Below are positions 25,900-34,270 of a DNA stretch of 64,000 bases, piece by piece. Source of the stretch: Reichenbachiella sp. 5M10 (lineage in GTDB: Bacteria; Bacteroidota; Bacteroidia; Cytophagales; Cyclobacteriaceae); NCBI RefSeq assembly GCF_002742335.1, contig NZ_MDGR01000007.1, forward strand, positions 4,096,501 through 4,160,500. The letters run 5' to 3'. A model generated the notes under the pieces. That model did not search any database, was not told the origin of the DNA, and saw nothing but the letters and a program-made list of their open reading frames with translations. The position numbers and the translations under genes are program-made. Numbering within the stretch: position 1 is the stretch's first letter; each line of letters starts with the position of its first letter.

Positions 25900-26141
25900 A
25901 AAAAGACATTCATCCAGAGTACAGAGATGTGATCTTCTTTGACACATCAAGTGACTTCAAGTTTATGACTAAGTCTACTATGAACTCAAACGAAACTATC
26001 GAGTGGGAAGATGGTAAGGAATACCCAGTAGTTAAAATTGAAGTTAGCTCTGCTTCGCACCCATTCTATACAGGCAAGAAACTATTTGTGGATACTGCTG
26101 GTAGAGTTGAGAAATTCAACAAAAGATACAAGAAGAAATAA
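25896..26141 (+). CDS. rpmE2: 50S ribosomal protein L31 type B
   Basis: An 81-residue type B L31: [16 protein letters not shown], the [11 protein letters not shown] motif and the end [11 protein letters not shown] are diagnostic. It lacks the CxxC zinc pairs of type A L31, and in organisms with both forms this is the zinc-independent paralogue. It has its own strong promoter, a 5' hairpin and a 13-codon leader ORF, and ends in a terminator at 26166. The start codon has no Shine-Dalgarno sequence but an A-rich leader, as usual here. Whether a type A paralogue exists elsewhere cannot be seen. Confidence 0.97.
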   Translation: MKKDIHPEYRDVIFFDTSSDFKFMTKSTMNSNETIEWEDGKEYPVVKIEVSSASHPFYTGKKLFVDTAGRVEKFNKRYKKK

Positions 26142-26165
26142 TCCTTTTTGGATTCAAAATATTGG

Positions 26166-26200
26166 AGTCTTCAAGATTTACTTCTTGGAGACTTTTTTAT
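26166..26200 (+). terminator. Terminator after rpmE2, abutting the next start
   Basis: AGTCTTCAAGA (26166-26176) pairs with TCTTGGAGACT (26183-26193), 11 bp with one G-U, followed by a T-rich tract. The next start codon (26210) comes right after the tract. Confidence 0.75.
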
Positions 26201-26209
26201 TTTTACCCC

Positions 26210-27391
26210 ATGAACATAGCTCTCATCGACCTGCCGTCACATCGGTCGAAATTATTTCCCTTGACACTCACACGCCCTATCGCTGATCTCCGTATCGGCA
26301 TACTCACCATTCGGGAAAAGTGGGAAAAACGCATGCAGCAAAAGGTTTCGTATCTCACTCACGAAAGTCTCTCCGAGCTATTTCCTCCCCAAAGCGACCA
26401 GTTTGAGCTACTCATCAATGCCTGTATATGCCCTAGTGACAAGTTGATCCAAGCTATCCTTGCGCTCCATGACGAAACTGCTTTATATCAAGGCGACTTA
26501 CTGATTGCTGTCAAAGGGCAATTCTCGTTGGCCAGCCATACCATTGGCCAAGAGAGTAAAAAAATTGAGTACAATGAACCCATCATACATATCCACAGAG
26601 CCTGGGACATCTTCTTGCGCAATGCAGAAGAAATCAAAGCAGATTTTGCGCTACTCACTGCTGGGAGACAAAGTACCCCAATCAGTGACCCACACACCAT
26701 CGTCTATGCACCCGAAAACGTCTTCATCGAAGAAGGTGTCACCATCAAAGCAGCCATACTCAATGCAGAAAATGGCCCTATCTACCTAGACAAAGACAGT
26801 GAAATCCAAGAAGGAGCAGCCATCCGTGGTCCTTTTGCTCTGGGAGCAGGCTCACGCATCAACATGAATGCCAAAATCCGTGAAGGAAGCACTGTCGGGC
26901 CTGGATGCAAAATAGGAGGTGAAATTTCCAATTCAGTCATTTATGGAAACTCCAACAAAGCACATGACGGATTTCTCGGCAATAGCGTACTCGGAGAGTG
27001 GTGCAACCTCGGCGCTGACACCAACAACTCCAATCTCAAAAACAATTACTCTCCTGTCGAGATGTGGGATGAAGTTTCTCAAAGCTACATCGATACTGGG
27101 CTTCAATTCTGTGGCCTGATCATGGGAGACCACTCCAAATCAGCCATCAACACCATGTTCAATACTGGTACAACTGTCGGTGTCTGCTCCAACATCTTTG
27201 GCTCAGGGTTTCCGCGCAAGCGTATCAAATCCTTCACATGGGGAGGAGATCGCTCCATGATGGCCTACGAGCTCGACAAAGCAATCGAAACCGCAGAAAT
27301 CGTGATGCAACGCAAGGGCAAGAGCTGCAGCCTCGCAATGCAAGCGCTACTAAAAAATATCTTTGACGAAAGCCAAAACAAAGCATCATGA
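26210..27391 (+). CDS. GlmU-like UDP-GlcNAc diphosphorylase / GlcN-1-P acetyltransferase (alternative Bacteroidetes type)
   Basis: A 393-residue protein from ATG 26210; the frame opens at a TTG at 26162, inside the terminator of rpmE2, which is rejected. The N-terminal half (MNIALIDLPSHRSKLFPLTL, RPIADLRIGILTI) is a nucleotidyltransferase-like domain without the usual GlmU glycine loop. The C-terminal half (about 190-380) is a left-handed beta-helix of hexapeptides (IFIEEGVTIKAAILNAENG, LGAGSRINMNAKIREGSTVG). This layout is that of the alternative bacterial GlmU found across Bacteroidetes, which supplies UDP-GlcNAc for peptidoglycan and other glycans. It overlaps holB by 4 nt (ATGA). Confidence 0.88.
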   Translation: MNIALIDLPSHRSKLFPLTLTRPIADLRIGILTIREKWEKRMQQKVSYLTHESLSELFPPQSDQFELLINACICPSDKLIQAILALHDETALYQGDLLIAVKGQFSLASHTIGQESKKIEYNEPIIHIHRAWDIFLRNAEEIKADFALLTAGRQSTPISDPHTIVYAPENVFIEEGVTIKAAILNAENGPIYLDKDSEIQEGAAIRGPFALGAGSRINMNAKIREGSTVGPGCKIGGEISNSVIYGNSNKAHDGFLGNSVLGEWCNLGADTNNSNLKNNYSPVEMWDEVSQSYIDTGLQFCGLIMGDHSKSAINTMFNTGTTVGVCSNIFGSGFPRKRIKSFTWGGDRSMMAYELDKAIETAEIVMQRKGKSCSLAMQALLKNIFDESQNKAS

Positions 27392-28515
27392 GGTTCGCTG
27401 ATATCCCAGGTCTAGAAGAAGCCAAAAGCCAGCTCATCAACGCCATCCGCAACAATCATGTCGCACATGCGCAGTTGTTTTATGGCAAACAAGGCTCAGC
27501 CAACTTGGCGCTCGCTCTCGCCTATACGGCCTACATCAACTGCCAAGACCGCAGCGAAGACGATTCTTGTGGCCAATGCAGCAACTGCGCCAAAATCGAC
27601 AAACTGATCCACCCAGACTTGCAGTTCGTCTATCCAGTCAGCTCTACCAAAAGCATCACTGGAAAAAACGTCGTGAGCTCGAGCTACCTAAAAGAATGGC
27701 GAACGTATCTCTCTGCCAACAAGTACGGTGCTCTTGAAAACTGGAGCAGCCACTACGGCGCAGAAAACAAAAACGCCAACATTTCCAAAGAAGAAAGTCG
27801 AAACATTGTCAAGTCGCTTTCTCTCAAATCCTTTGAAGCAGAATATAAAGTCCTCATCATCTGGCTCCCAGAGTTCATGCATAGTTCGGCTGCCAATGGC
27901 ATCCTCAAAATCTTGGAAGAGCCTCCAGAAAAAACACTGTTTCTGCTCGTGACCAATGATTATGAAAAATTACTGACCACTATTCTCTCTAGATGCCAGC
28001 TCTTCAAAGTCCCGTCATTCGATGATGCAGATGTCGCTCAATATCTAACTCATCATCTATCAATGGATGCCGACAAAGCGCAAAAGCTCGCCGTTCTCGC
28101 TGAAGGCAGCATCAAAGCGGCTCTCGAGAATGTCGACAGTGCTGAAGACGACGCACATGTACTCTTCAGAGATTGGATGAGACAGTGCTGGACCAAAGAC
28201 TATACGTCCATCAACCAAGCCAACGACCTGTTCTTCAAAATGAACAAAACGACACAAAAACTGTTTTTGCAATATGCCATTAACATGATTCGTCACTCTC
28301 TGGTATCTCAATACATGGTAGATGAAAAATTGAAATTGAACAACGAAGAACAAGGGTTCGTTACCAATTTTGGAAAAGCGCTCACCACAGACAAGCTGGA
28401 GAGCATCAGCAAAGAGCTCAACCAAGCCGCCTACCACCTCGACCGAAACGCCAACGTGCGCATATTATTCATGGACCTGTCGCTGACGATCGGTCGCATC
28501 ATGACTGCCAAATGA
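27388..28515 (+). CDS. holB: DNA polymerase III delta' subunit
   Basis: A 375-residue clamp-loader subunit. The N-terminal AAA+ fold starts with FADIPGLEEAKSQLINAIR. Its P-loop is degenerate (GKQGSANLALALA lacks the GKT/GKS), as expected for non-hydrolysing delta'. The zinc cysteines are in CGQCSNCAK, with another Cys before them. The sensor-like HSSAANGILKILEEPP and the SRCQLFKVP motif are typical of HolB/DnaX relatives. It works in the replisome to load the beta clamp. The start overlaps the glmU stop, and its own stop overlaps the hemC start by 4 nt, so these genes are translationally linked. Confidence 0.9.
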   Translation: MRFADIPGLEEAKSQLINAIRNNHVAHAQLFYGKQGSANLALALAYTAYINCQDRSEDDSCGQCSNCAKIDKLIHPDLQFVYPVSSTKSITGKNVVSSSYLKEWRTYLSANKYGALENWSSHYGAENKNANISKEESRNIVKSLSLKSFEAEYKVLIIWLPEFMHSSAANGILKILEEPPEKTLFLLVTNDYEKLLTTILSRCQLFKVPSFDDADVAQYLTHHLSMDADKAQKLAVLAEGSIKAALENVDSAEDDAHVLFRDWMRQCWTKDYTSINQANDLFFKMNKTTQKLFLQYAINMIRHSLVSQYMVDEKLKLNNEEQGFVTNFGKALTTDKLESISKELNQAAYHLDRNANVRILFMDLSLTIGRIMTAK

Positions 28516-29438
28516 ACATCAAAATAGGAACAAGAGGGAGTAAGCTAGCACTATGGCAAGCCTACTATGTCCAAAACCGCCTCGCCGCTCTGGGCGTAGA
28601 CTCGGAGATCATTACCATCGAAACCAAAGGGGACAAAATCCTCGATGTAAGCATCTCGAAGATCGGTAGCAAAGGCGTCTTCACCGAAGAAATCGAACAG
28701 CAACTGCAGTCTAGAACCATAGACATTGCAGTTCACAGTGCCAAAGACATGCCCTCTACACTCCCCAATGGCTTTGAGCTCATTGCCTTTAGTGAAAGGG
28801 AAAAAGAACACGATGTACTCGTCAGCCATCAACCGATCAGTTGGGACAAAAAAGATTTGGTGCTAGGCACCTCCTCTACGCGTAGAATTGCGTTTTTACG
28901 GAAGCATTTTCCTCAAGTACAAACCGTACCTGTACGCGGAAATCTCCAGACACGGATCAAAAAAATGAAAGATGGCGCATGTGATGCGCTGTGGCTTGCC
29001 TACGCTGGAGCTCATCGTATGGGGTACGACGACATGATGGTACACCACTTCGACCCGAACGAATTCGTGCCGGCTGTCGGGCAAGGCAGTGTCGCCATAG
29101 AGGTATATGGAGACATCTCTCCCGAAAAACGGGCCGTCATTCGTCAAGCCGTCAATGACGAAAAAGCGGAAACCTGCCTCACTGCAGAACGCAGCTTCCT
29201 CAAAGTCATGAATGGTGGTTGTAGCATACCCGTCTTCGGACGGGCCCAACTCCATGGAGACACTCTCTCGCTACAAGGAGGAATCATCAGTCTGGACGGC
29301 AAGACACAGGTCTCGAAGACCTGCACTTCTCTCCCTAGCTCTGCGACACAAGTCGGACAAACTCTGGCTCAATACGTGCTCGATCATGGTGGACGTGAAA
29401 TATTGGATCAAATAAGAAAACAACAAGCTGAAGAATAA
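28512..29438 (+). CDS. hemC: Hydroxymethylbilane synthase (porphobilinogen deaminase)
   Basis: A 308-residue HemC of normal length. Visible hallmarks are the start IKIGTRGSKLALWQAYYV, the active-site segment VHSAKDMPSTLPNG, the VPVRGNLQTRIKK loop and Cys237 in NGGCSIPVFG, which carries the dipyrromethane cofactor. It joins four porphobilinogens into hydroxymethylbilane, the precursor of haem, siroheme and cobalamin, and so feeds CobA (3846) and the sulfite reductase. hemD is not in the window. It overlaps holB by 4 nt and directly abuts the cyclophilin gene. Confidence 0.97.
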   Translation: MNIKIGTRGSKLALWQAYYVQNRLAALGVDSEIITIETKGDKILDVSISKIGSKGVFTEEIEQQLQSRTIDIAVHSAKDMPSTLPNGFELIAFSEREKEHDVLVSHQPISWDKKDLVLGTSSTRRIAFLRKHFPQVQTVPVRGNLQTRIKKMKDGACDALWLAYAGAHRMGYDDMMVHHFDPNEFVPAVGQGSVAIEVYGDISPEKRAVIRQAVNDEKAETCLTAERSFLKVMNGGCSIPVFGRAQLHGDTLSLQGGIISLDGKTQVSKTCTSLPSSATQVGQTLAQYVLDHGGREILDQIRKQQAEE

Positions 29439-30284
29439 ATGAAAAAACACATCGCACTACTCGCATTATCTCTTAGTATCCTGGTCTCTTGCGCCAGTGA
29501 CCGCAAAGACTATCTCGTCACGATACATACAACCTTTGGAGACATGAAAGTCCTACTCTATGACGAAACCCCTCTGCACAAGCAAAACTTCATAGATCTC
29601 GCAGAGTCTGGAGATTATGACAGCACGACATTTCACCGAGTGATTGAGGGGTTTATGGTCCAAGGGGGCGACATAGATGCCAAAACCGGAGAACGTAGCA
29701 ACAAAACGATCCCTGCAGAACTCAGCCAAGGGTACATCCACGAAAAAGGAGCCCTCGCCGCTGCGCGCCAAGGAGACAATATCAATCCTAAAAAGGCATC
29801 AAGCTGGTGTCAATTCTATATCATCCAAGGCAAAGTTTATAGTCCGGAAGAGATAGACGCCTACCAAGAACAAATGAACATGGGCAAAAAGAATGAACTG
29901 TTTGGTGAAATCATTCAAAAACCAGAAAATCAAGAGTATCTCGACAATGCTCGTACATTTCAAAAGGAGGGCAAACAAGCTGCCGTCGACTCTATCATCG
30001 CCATCGTCATGCAACAGGTAGACGAGATCTACAAGCCTACAGCACTCACCGATGAACAAAAAGAAGCCTACACTACCATCGGAGGAACTCCCCATCTAGA
30101 CAATGAATACACGGTATTCGGCAAAGTAGTAGAAGGCTTGGATGTGATCGACCAAATCGCTGCGGTTCAAACCGGTCGTGGAGACAAACCAACAGAAGAC
30201 TATTTCATGACTATGGAAGTAGAAATGCTCTCCAAGAAAAAAATCACGAAACTCTATGGGTACGAATACCCTTCAGAAAAATAA
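29439..30284 (+). CDS. Cyclophilin-type peptidylprolyl isomerase, lipoprotein
   Basis: A 281-residue protein with a lipoprotein signal (MKKHIALLALSLSILVSC). The cyclophilin fold begins at about 28 (VTIHTTFGDMKVLLYDETP), with FHRVIEGFMVQGGD as the active-site Arg/Phe/Gln segment and NEYTVFGKVVEGLDVID at the end. Between the halves there is a charged insertion of about 70 residues (MGKKNELFGEIIQKPENQEY onward), a form common in Bacteroidetes periplasmic PPIases. It would catalyse proline isomerisation in proteins crossing the periplasm. Its ATG follows the hemC stop without a gap; it is the last gene of the rpmE2-glmU-holB-hemC run. Confidence 0.92.
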   Translation: MKKHIALLALSLSILVSCASDRKDYLVTIHTTFGDMKVLLYDETPLHKQNFIDLAESGDYDSTTFHRVIEGFMVQGGDIDAKTGERSNKTIPAELSQGYIHEKGALAAARQGDNINPKKASSWCQFYIIQGKVYSPEEIDAYQEQMNMGKKNELFGEIIQKPENQEYLDNARTFQKEGKQAAVDSIIAIVMQQVDEIYKPTALTDEQKEAYTTIGGTPHLDNEYTVFGKVVEGLDVIDQIAAVQTGRGDKPTEDYFMTMEVEMLSKKKITKLYGYEYPSEK

Positions 30285-30298
30285 GCTAATCAAAACCT

Positions 30299-30328
30299 AG
30301 AAGACGGAGGACATCTCCTCTGTCTTCT
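30299..30328. terminator. Hairpin between convergent genes, no T-run
   Basis: AGAAGACGGAGG (30299-30310) and CCTCTGTCTTCT (30317-30328) form a 12-bp stem with one G-U and a 6-nt loop. It sits between the convergent PPIase and YfiT-like genes, but no T-run follows on either side, so termination is unproven. Confidence 0.45.
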
Positions 30329-30336
30329 GTCCCGAA

Positions 30337-30885
30337 TCACAGAAATTCTCCCCTAAAAGCTACCGCTTGACGCACATGGGCCAAATGATGGTTTCCATGC
30401 CAAGCATATAGCCCTATCGCTTGCTCCAATGCCACCCGACTATCAAACTCGGGGTGCAAATACCCACGCTTCAAATCTATGGGACTCAAACCACGCAGTA
30501 GCTTGACCCAGCGATAGTGCAATCCTTCTAAAAGCATCAACGAGTAACTCAAATCATCGTCCTGCCCATCGACCAGCTGTGCCCAGCGGTCCTCGTAGTA
30601 AGGACGAATCTTTGGTTCCTCCTCGGTCAGCGCAAGTTTGAACCGTACGAGGCTATTGAGGTGACTATCTGCACAGTGATGTACCACTTGCTTGATCGTC
30701 CATCCCTCTGGGCGATAACGCCAATTGCTCTGCTCAACCGAAAGGCCCTCCGTCAAGTCTTTCATTCGCTGAGGAAAACTTGCAATCTCTGCAATCCAAT
30801 TTTGGACTGCCTCTGCATCCACATGTATCGAATCATCGAATTCGCCCAAGGGAAACTTAAGTGCATAAAGTTGGGATTCATTCAT
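30337..30885 (-). CDS. YfiT/BstA-like DinB-superfamily protein
   Basis: A 182-residue four-helix protein from ATG 30885 (a TTG at 30912 would add nine residues). The metal-binding histidines of the DinB/YfiT superfamily are visible: VVHHCADSHLN near the middle and YAWHGNHHLAHV near the end. YfiT-type proteins are nickel- or zinc-dependent; BstA members transfer bacillithiol to xenobiotics. The opening LKFPLGEFD and the WRYRPEGWTIKQVVHH context are close to that subgroup. Whether this organism makes bacillithiol cannot be judged from the window. It is convergent with the PPIase gene and stands alone. Confidence 0.85.
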   Translation of the reverse strand: MNESQLYALKFPLGEFDDSIHVDAEAVQNWIAEIASFPQRMKDLTEGLSVEQSNWRYRPEGWTIKQVVHHCADSHLNSLVRFKLALTEEEPKIRPYYEDRWAQLVDGQDDDLSYSLMLLEGLHYRWVKLLRGLSPIDLKRGYLHPEFDSRVALEQAIGLYAWHGNHHLAHVRQAVAFRGEFL

Positions 30886-31060
30886 GTCACCAAAATACGA
30901 TAGAAAAACCAAATACTCTACAAATTGTCTCTAGGCAACACAAAACACCCGAAGAGCATTTCCTAAAGAAACCTTCCCCTTCTTAGTCTATATATGACGC
31001 TTTGGCGTAGGCCAAATTCAATTATTTTTTATAAGCTTGAGCAAAATTAAGAAACGCATG

Positions 31061-31834
31061 ATGAAGCAATTATTCACAACACTCCTTTTGGTCACCACGA
31101 TCAGTGCCTTCGCACAAGACAAAGTCATCACCACCAAACTCGACACGCTCGTTGGCAAAATCATCATTCAAAATGGCGGCAAGTATGATACAGACCGTGT
31201 AGCCGTCAAAAACAAAAAAGATAAACAACGGTTTCTGGCCTCAGATATAAGAGAGATCTACAAAAAAGACGACAAATATGTCACCGTCAAATTCAACGGA
31301 AGATACCAATTCATGCAAGTAGAAATTGAAGGAGATTATCTCAGCCTCTACCGCTACATCGATCTAGAGCTCAACAGCTCGGAATATGCCGGACAACTCC
31401 TCGTGACCATGGATGGTCGTCAGCACATCATCAGCAACATTGGCTTCAAAAAGCGTCTGGCCGAATTTCTTGAAGACTGTAAAGAGGTCTCAGTCAAAAT
31501 CGACGAAGGAGAATACAGCAAATCCAATCTGGAGCAAATCATCGCAGACTACAACAGCTGCATCGGTGCTCAATCAGCCGCACATGTAGAGCAAATAGCC
31601 GCACAGATCGATGCTTCAAAAATAGACCACTTGATCTCCTCAGTAGAGGCAACTGAGCTCGAAAACAAACAAGAACTACTTGATATGCTAGCCGATGTAA
31701 AGAGCAAATTAGAAGCTGGCCAAAGTATACCTAACTACTTGCAAGGTGCTATCCAAGAAAAACTTGCTGGACAAGATGCACTACTCAACGCTTTTGATGA
31801 AACCGTAAACGGATCAAACGCGAGTACAGACTAG
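31061..31834 (+). CDS. Secreted protein of unknown function
   Basis: A protein of 257 residues with a signal peptide (MKQLFTTLLLVTTISAFA, cut before QDK). ATG 31061 is used; ATG 31058 just before it is equally possible, while the TTG at 31037 is unlikely. The mature part starts with a beta-rich stretch (VITTKLDTLVGKIIIQNG, RFLASDIREIYKKDDKYVTV) similar in style to Bacteroidetes periplasmic proteins that respond to stress, followed by helices rich in A, E and Q. No enzyme motif is visible. An inverted repeat TTTGGC-GTAG-GCCAAA (31001-31016) lies 45 nt upstream and could be an operator. The 3' end overlaps the convergent THUMP-like gene by 21 nt. Confidence 0.7.
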   Translation: MKQLFTTLLLVTTISAFAQDKVITTKLDTLVGKIIIQNGGKYDTDRVAVKNKKDKQRFLASDIREIYKKDDKYVTVKFNGRYQFMQVEIEGDYLSLYRYIDLELNSSEYAGQLLVTMDGRQHIISNIGFKKRLAEFLEDCKEVSVKIDEGEYSKSNLEQIIADYNSCIGAQSAAHVEQIAAQIDASKIDHLISSVEATELENKQELLDMLADVKSKLEAGQSIPNYLQGAIQEKLAGQDALLNAFDETVNGSNASTD

Positions 31835-32995
31835 CACCCTTGGGCTGCCGTCCATCAACGTCGTAGCAAACAGGTATACAGAACCTCCGTCTTTGATGGA
31901 GGTTTTTTTTCGTATCTCCTGTATGGTGCTCGGGTAGTTTCGGACGGTGATATTGGCTTTATTGGCTGGCAAATAAGGCTTTAATTTCTTTTTGTTGAGC
32001 ACAGTCACCGCCTCAAGCAAGAAGCCCCTTCCAGGAAAATTATCCACCCACTCCGATGAGGTGTAGAGGTGAGAATTTCTCTGCAATTTTAGAAGCCCGT
32101 ATGCCCTAGCCACGGATTTGAAGCCACCCGCCTTCATGATGGATGCATTGGGTTCGTAGATGTAGCGAAGAGGCTCACTATAGCCCACAGCCTGCCCCTC
32201 CTCCGCATAGGTGAAGCGCAATACATCCGCTCCTGATTTGGTCAGGTTTACCGCCCGAACCACCGTCTCTCCGGCATATGCCGCCTCACACTTAAACAAC
32301 AATTCCTTGCACTCGTTGTGCAGCGAGACTACATGAAGTTCCGAGACATTGACCAACTGGCCCAGTGCTTGATGTATATCCAATAGCGGAGACAGTTTGA
32401 CCCACACCTCTGCTTTTCGTTTCAGGAGCCAGGGTACAAGTTCCAATATATTGGGCTGGCAATCTTCGATTCGATGGAGCTTTTGATTGGCATCATCCCG
32501 TCTTGCTGGATCTATAAAATAAGCTGCTGTTGGCTCGGATTCATTCTCGAGATAGTCAATAGCCTCCGCTTGTACGTACGTGATGTTTTGCACACCAAGG
32601 ACCTCAAAATTGTGTGTCACTACAGGTGTCAAACCAGGGTTCTTCTCTACAGCAACTACTTTTTCGAGCTCTCTCGAAAAATAATAGGAATCGATCCCAA
32701 AACCTGCCGTCAGATCAGTCAAAGACCTCCCCTCAATCAACCGTGCTTTGTATTGTGCTGTAGCTTCAGACGAACTTTGCTCCAAAGACACGCCCGCAGG
32801 ATATACAATCCCATCAGTCTCTGCAAAAGTTGGAAGCTTGACTTTGGCTCGCTGATAACACTTGACCTGATGTGCCACTAGCTGAGTAGGAATATCTGGG
32901 TACTTACTGGCAAGTAATGCCAACTGAGCTGGGTTATCCTCCCTGTGCTCATGGATAAATTGCCGTACGGCAGGAGTCAAGAGTGCTTTGATCAT
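31814..32995 (-). CDS. THUMP-like domain class I SAM-dependent methyltransferase
   Basis: A 393-residue protein from ATG 32995; a TTG at 33001 would overlap the terminator of asd. After a helical N-terminal region (1-90) comes a Rossmann methyltransferase core with SAM motif LTDLTAGFGIDSYYFS, acidic motif KVVAVEKNP and the catalytic-type motif YFIDPARRD. The last ~90 residues (RGFLLEAVTVLNKKKLKPYL, ANITVRNYPSTIQEIRKK) match the THUMP-like domain often found at the C terminus of this group. The target, probably RNA, is unknown. The ATG lies 5 nt after the T-run of the asd terminator. The 3' end overlaps the convergent secreted-protein gene. Confidence 0.85.
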   Translation of the reverse strand: MIKALLTPAVRQFIHEHREDNPAQLALLASKYPDIPTQLVAHQVKCYQRAKVKLPTFAETDGIVYPAGVSLEQSSSEATAQYKARLIEGRSLTDLTAGFGIDSYYFSRELEKVVAVEKNPGLTPVVTHNFEVLGVQNITYVQAEAIDYLENESEPTAAYFIDPARRDDANQKLHRIEDCQPNILELVPWLLKRKAEVWVKLSPLLDIHQALGQLVNVSELHVVSLHNECKELLFKCEAAYAGETVVRAVNLTKSGADVLRFTYAEEGQAVGYSEPLRYIYEPNASIMKAGGFKSVARAYGLLKLQRNSHLYTSSEWVDNFPGRGFLLEAVTVLNKKKLKPYLPANKANITVRNYPSTIQEIRKKTSIKDGGSVYLFATTLMDGSPRVLVCTRV

Positions 32996-33000
32996 ATACA

Positions 33001-33040
33001 AAAAAAGGCTGATCCAAATTTATACAAATCCGAACCAGCC
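33001..33040 (-). terminator. Terminator of asd, abutting the next start
   Basis: On the minus strand GGCTGGTTCGGATTT (33040-33026) pairs with AAATTTGGATCAGCC (33021-33007) over 15 positions, with several G-U pairs and a GTAT loop, then six T (33006-33001). The next gene starts at 32995. Confidence 0.75.
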
Positions 33041-33060
33041 CCTACTAAAATAGGAATGTC

Positions 33061-34053
33061 TTACAACACCAGGTTGTTTTCGGTGACGTACTGAGCGATC
33101 TGAACCGCATTAGTAGCCGCACCTTTTCTCAAGTTGTCAGCTACGATCCACAGGTTAAGTGCATTTTCTTTGGACTCATCCTTTCTGATACGTCCTACGA
33201 ATACTTCGTCCTTCTTGTGAGCCGTCAATGGCATGGGGTAGATATTGTTCGCCACATCATCTTGGATCACTAGGCCAGGCACTTTGGACAAAATCGCTTT
33301 CACTTCCTCCAAATCATATGGATTGTCAAACTCGATATTGACCGCCTCTGAGTGACCTCCCATCGTAGGGATCCTCACGCAAGTAGCCGATACTTTTACT
33401 TTTTCGTCTCTGAGGATTTTGACCGTTTCATTGGTCATTTTCATTTCCTCTTTGGTATAGCCGTTGTCTTGGAATACGTCGATATGGGGCAGTACGTTCA
33501 TGTCAATCTTGTGGGGGTAGACCATTTCTGGTGTCTCTCCTGCGCGCTCCGACATCATTTGATCCACCGCTCCTTTTCCAGAGCCAGTCACAGACTGATA
33601 GGTAGATACGATCACACGGTTGATTCCATATTTCTCATGCAATGGGCCCAACACCAATACCATCTGAATAGTAGAGCAGTTGGGATTGGCAATGATGCGG
33701 TCATCTATGGTAATCGCATCACCATTGATCTCTGGCACGACCAATTTCTTGGTAGGATCCATTCTCCATGCAGAAGAGTTGTCGATGACGATCGTACCTA
33801 CCTCGGCAAACTTAGGTGCCCACTCCAGAGAAGTCCCTCCTCCCGCTGAAAAGATAGCAATATCAGGCTTGGCTGCCACTGCATCTTCCAAACCAATCAC
33901 CGTATAAGTCTTCCCTTGATACTCGATCTGCTTGCCTGCTGAGCGGGCAGACGCGACCAATAACAATTCGTCGTATTCAAAATTTCTTTCTTTCAACACC
34001 TCTAGTATCTCTGATCCGACTAGTCCTGTTGCTCCTACTACTGCAAGTTTCAT
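33061..34053 (-). CDS. asd: Aspartate-semialdehyde dehydrogenase
   Basis: A 330-residue Asd of normal length. The NADP loop VVGATGLVGSEILEVL is at the start; the catalytic Cys is in ANPNCSTIQM near residue 130; the substrate-binding Arg/His segment is in CVRIPTMGGHSEAVNIEF. It reduces aspartyl phosphate to aspartate semialdehyde for Lys, Met and Thr and for diaminopimelate of the cell wall. A very good Bacteroidetes promoter lies 33-62 nt upstream and a terminator follows, so it is a single-gene unit, with possible read-through into the THUMP-like gene. Confidence 0.97.
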   Translation of the reverse strand: MKLAVVGATGLVGSEILEVLKERNFEYDELLLVASARSAGKQIEYQGKTYTVIGLEDAVAAKPDIAIFSAGGGTSLEWAPKFAEVGTIVIDNSSAWRMDPTKKLVVPEINGDAITIDDRIIANPNCSTIQMVLVLGPLHEKYGINRVIVSTYQSVTGSGKGAVDQMMSERAGETPEMVYPHKIDMNVLPHIDVFQDNGYTKEEMKMTNETVKILRDEKVKVSATCVRIPTMGGHSEAVNIEFDNPYDLEEVKAILSKVPGLVIQDDVANNIYPMPLTAHKKDEVFVGRIRKDESKENALNLWIVADNLRKGAATNAVQIAQYVTENNLVL

Positions 34054-34085
34054 GATGTTCCTTTTCGTTGTATTCTATCTGAGGA

Positions 34086-34115
34086 CAAAATTAGCTCAAT
34101 TCAGACAAGAAGCAA
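34086..34115 (-). promoter_or_regulatory. Bacteroidetes-type promoter of asd
   Basis: The minus strand reads TTG (34115-34113), a 19-nt spacer, then TAATTTTG (34093-34086). Both boxes match consensus. The start of transcription would be near 34080, leaving a leader of about 25 nt. Confidence 0.7.
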
Positions 34116-34270
34116 TTGATCTCTAGCGGCATCCTTAATAATTGTCAAAAAACGAACTGTTTTGTTAATATCTTAACCCAATACCTTGACTCTCTCAAGA
34201 TTCTAACAGATTTATTTCTATTCACACCTTGCTGATCTATATTTCCTAACTCCATCCAATCGCATACAAC

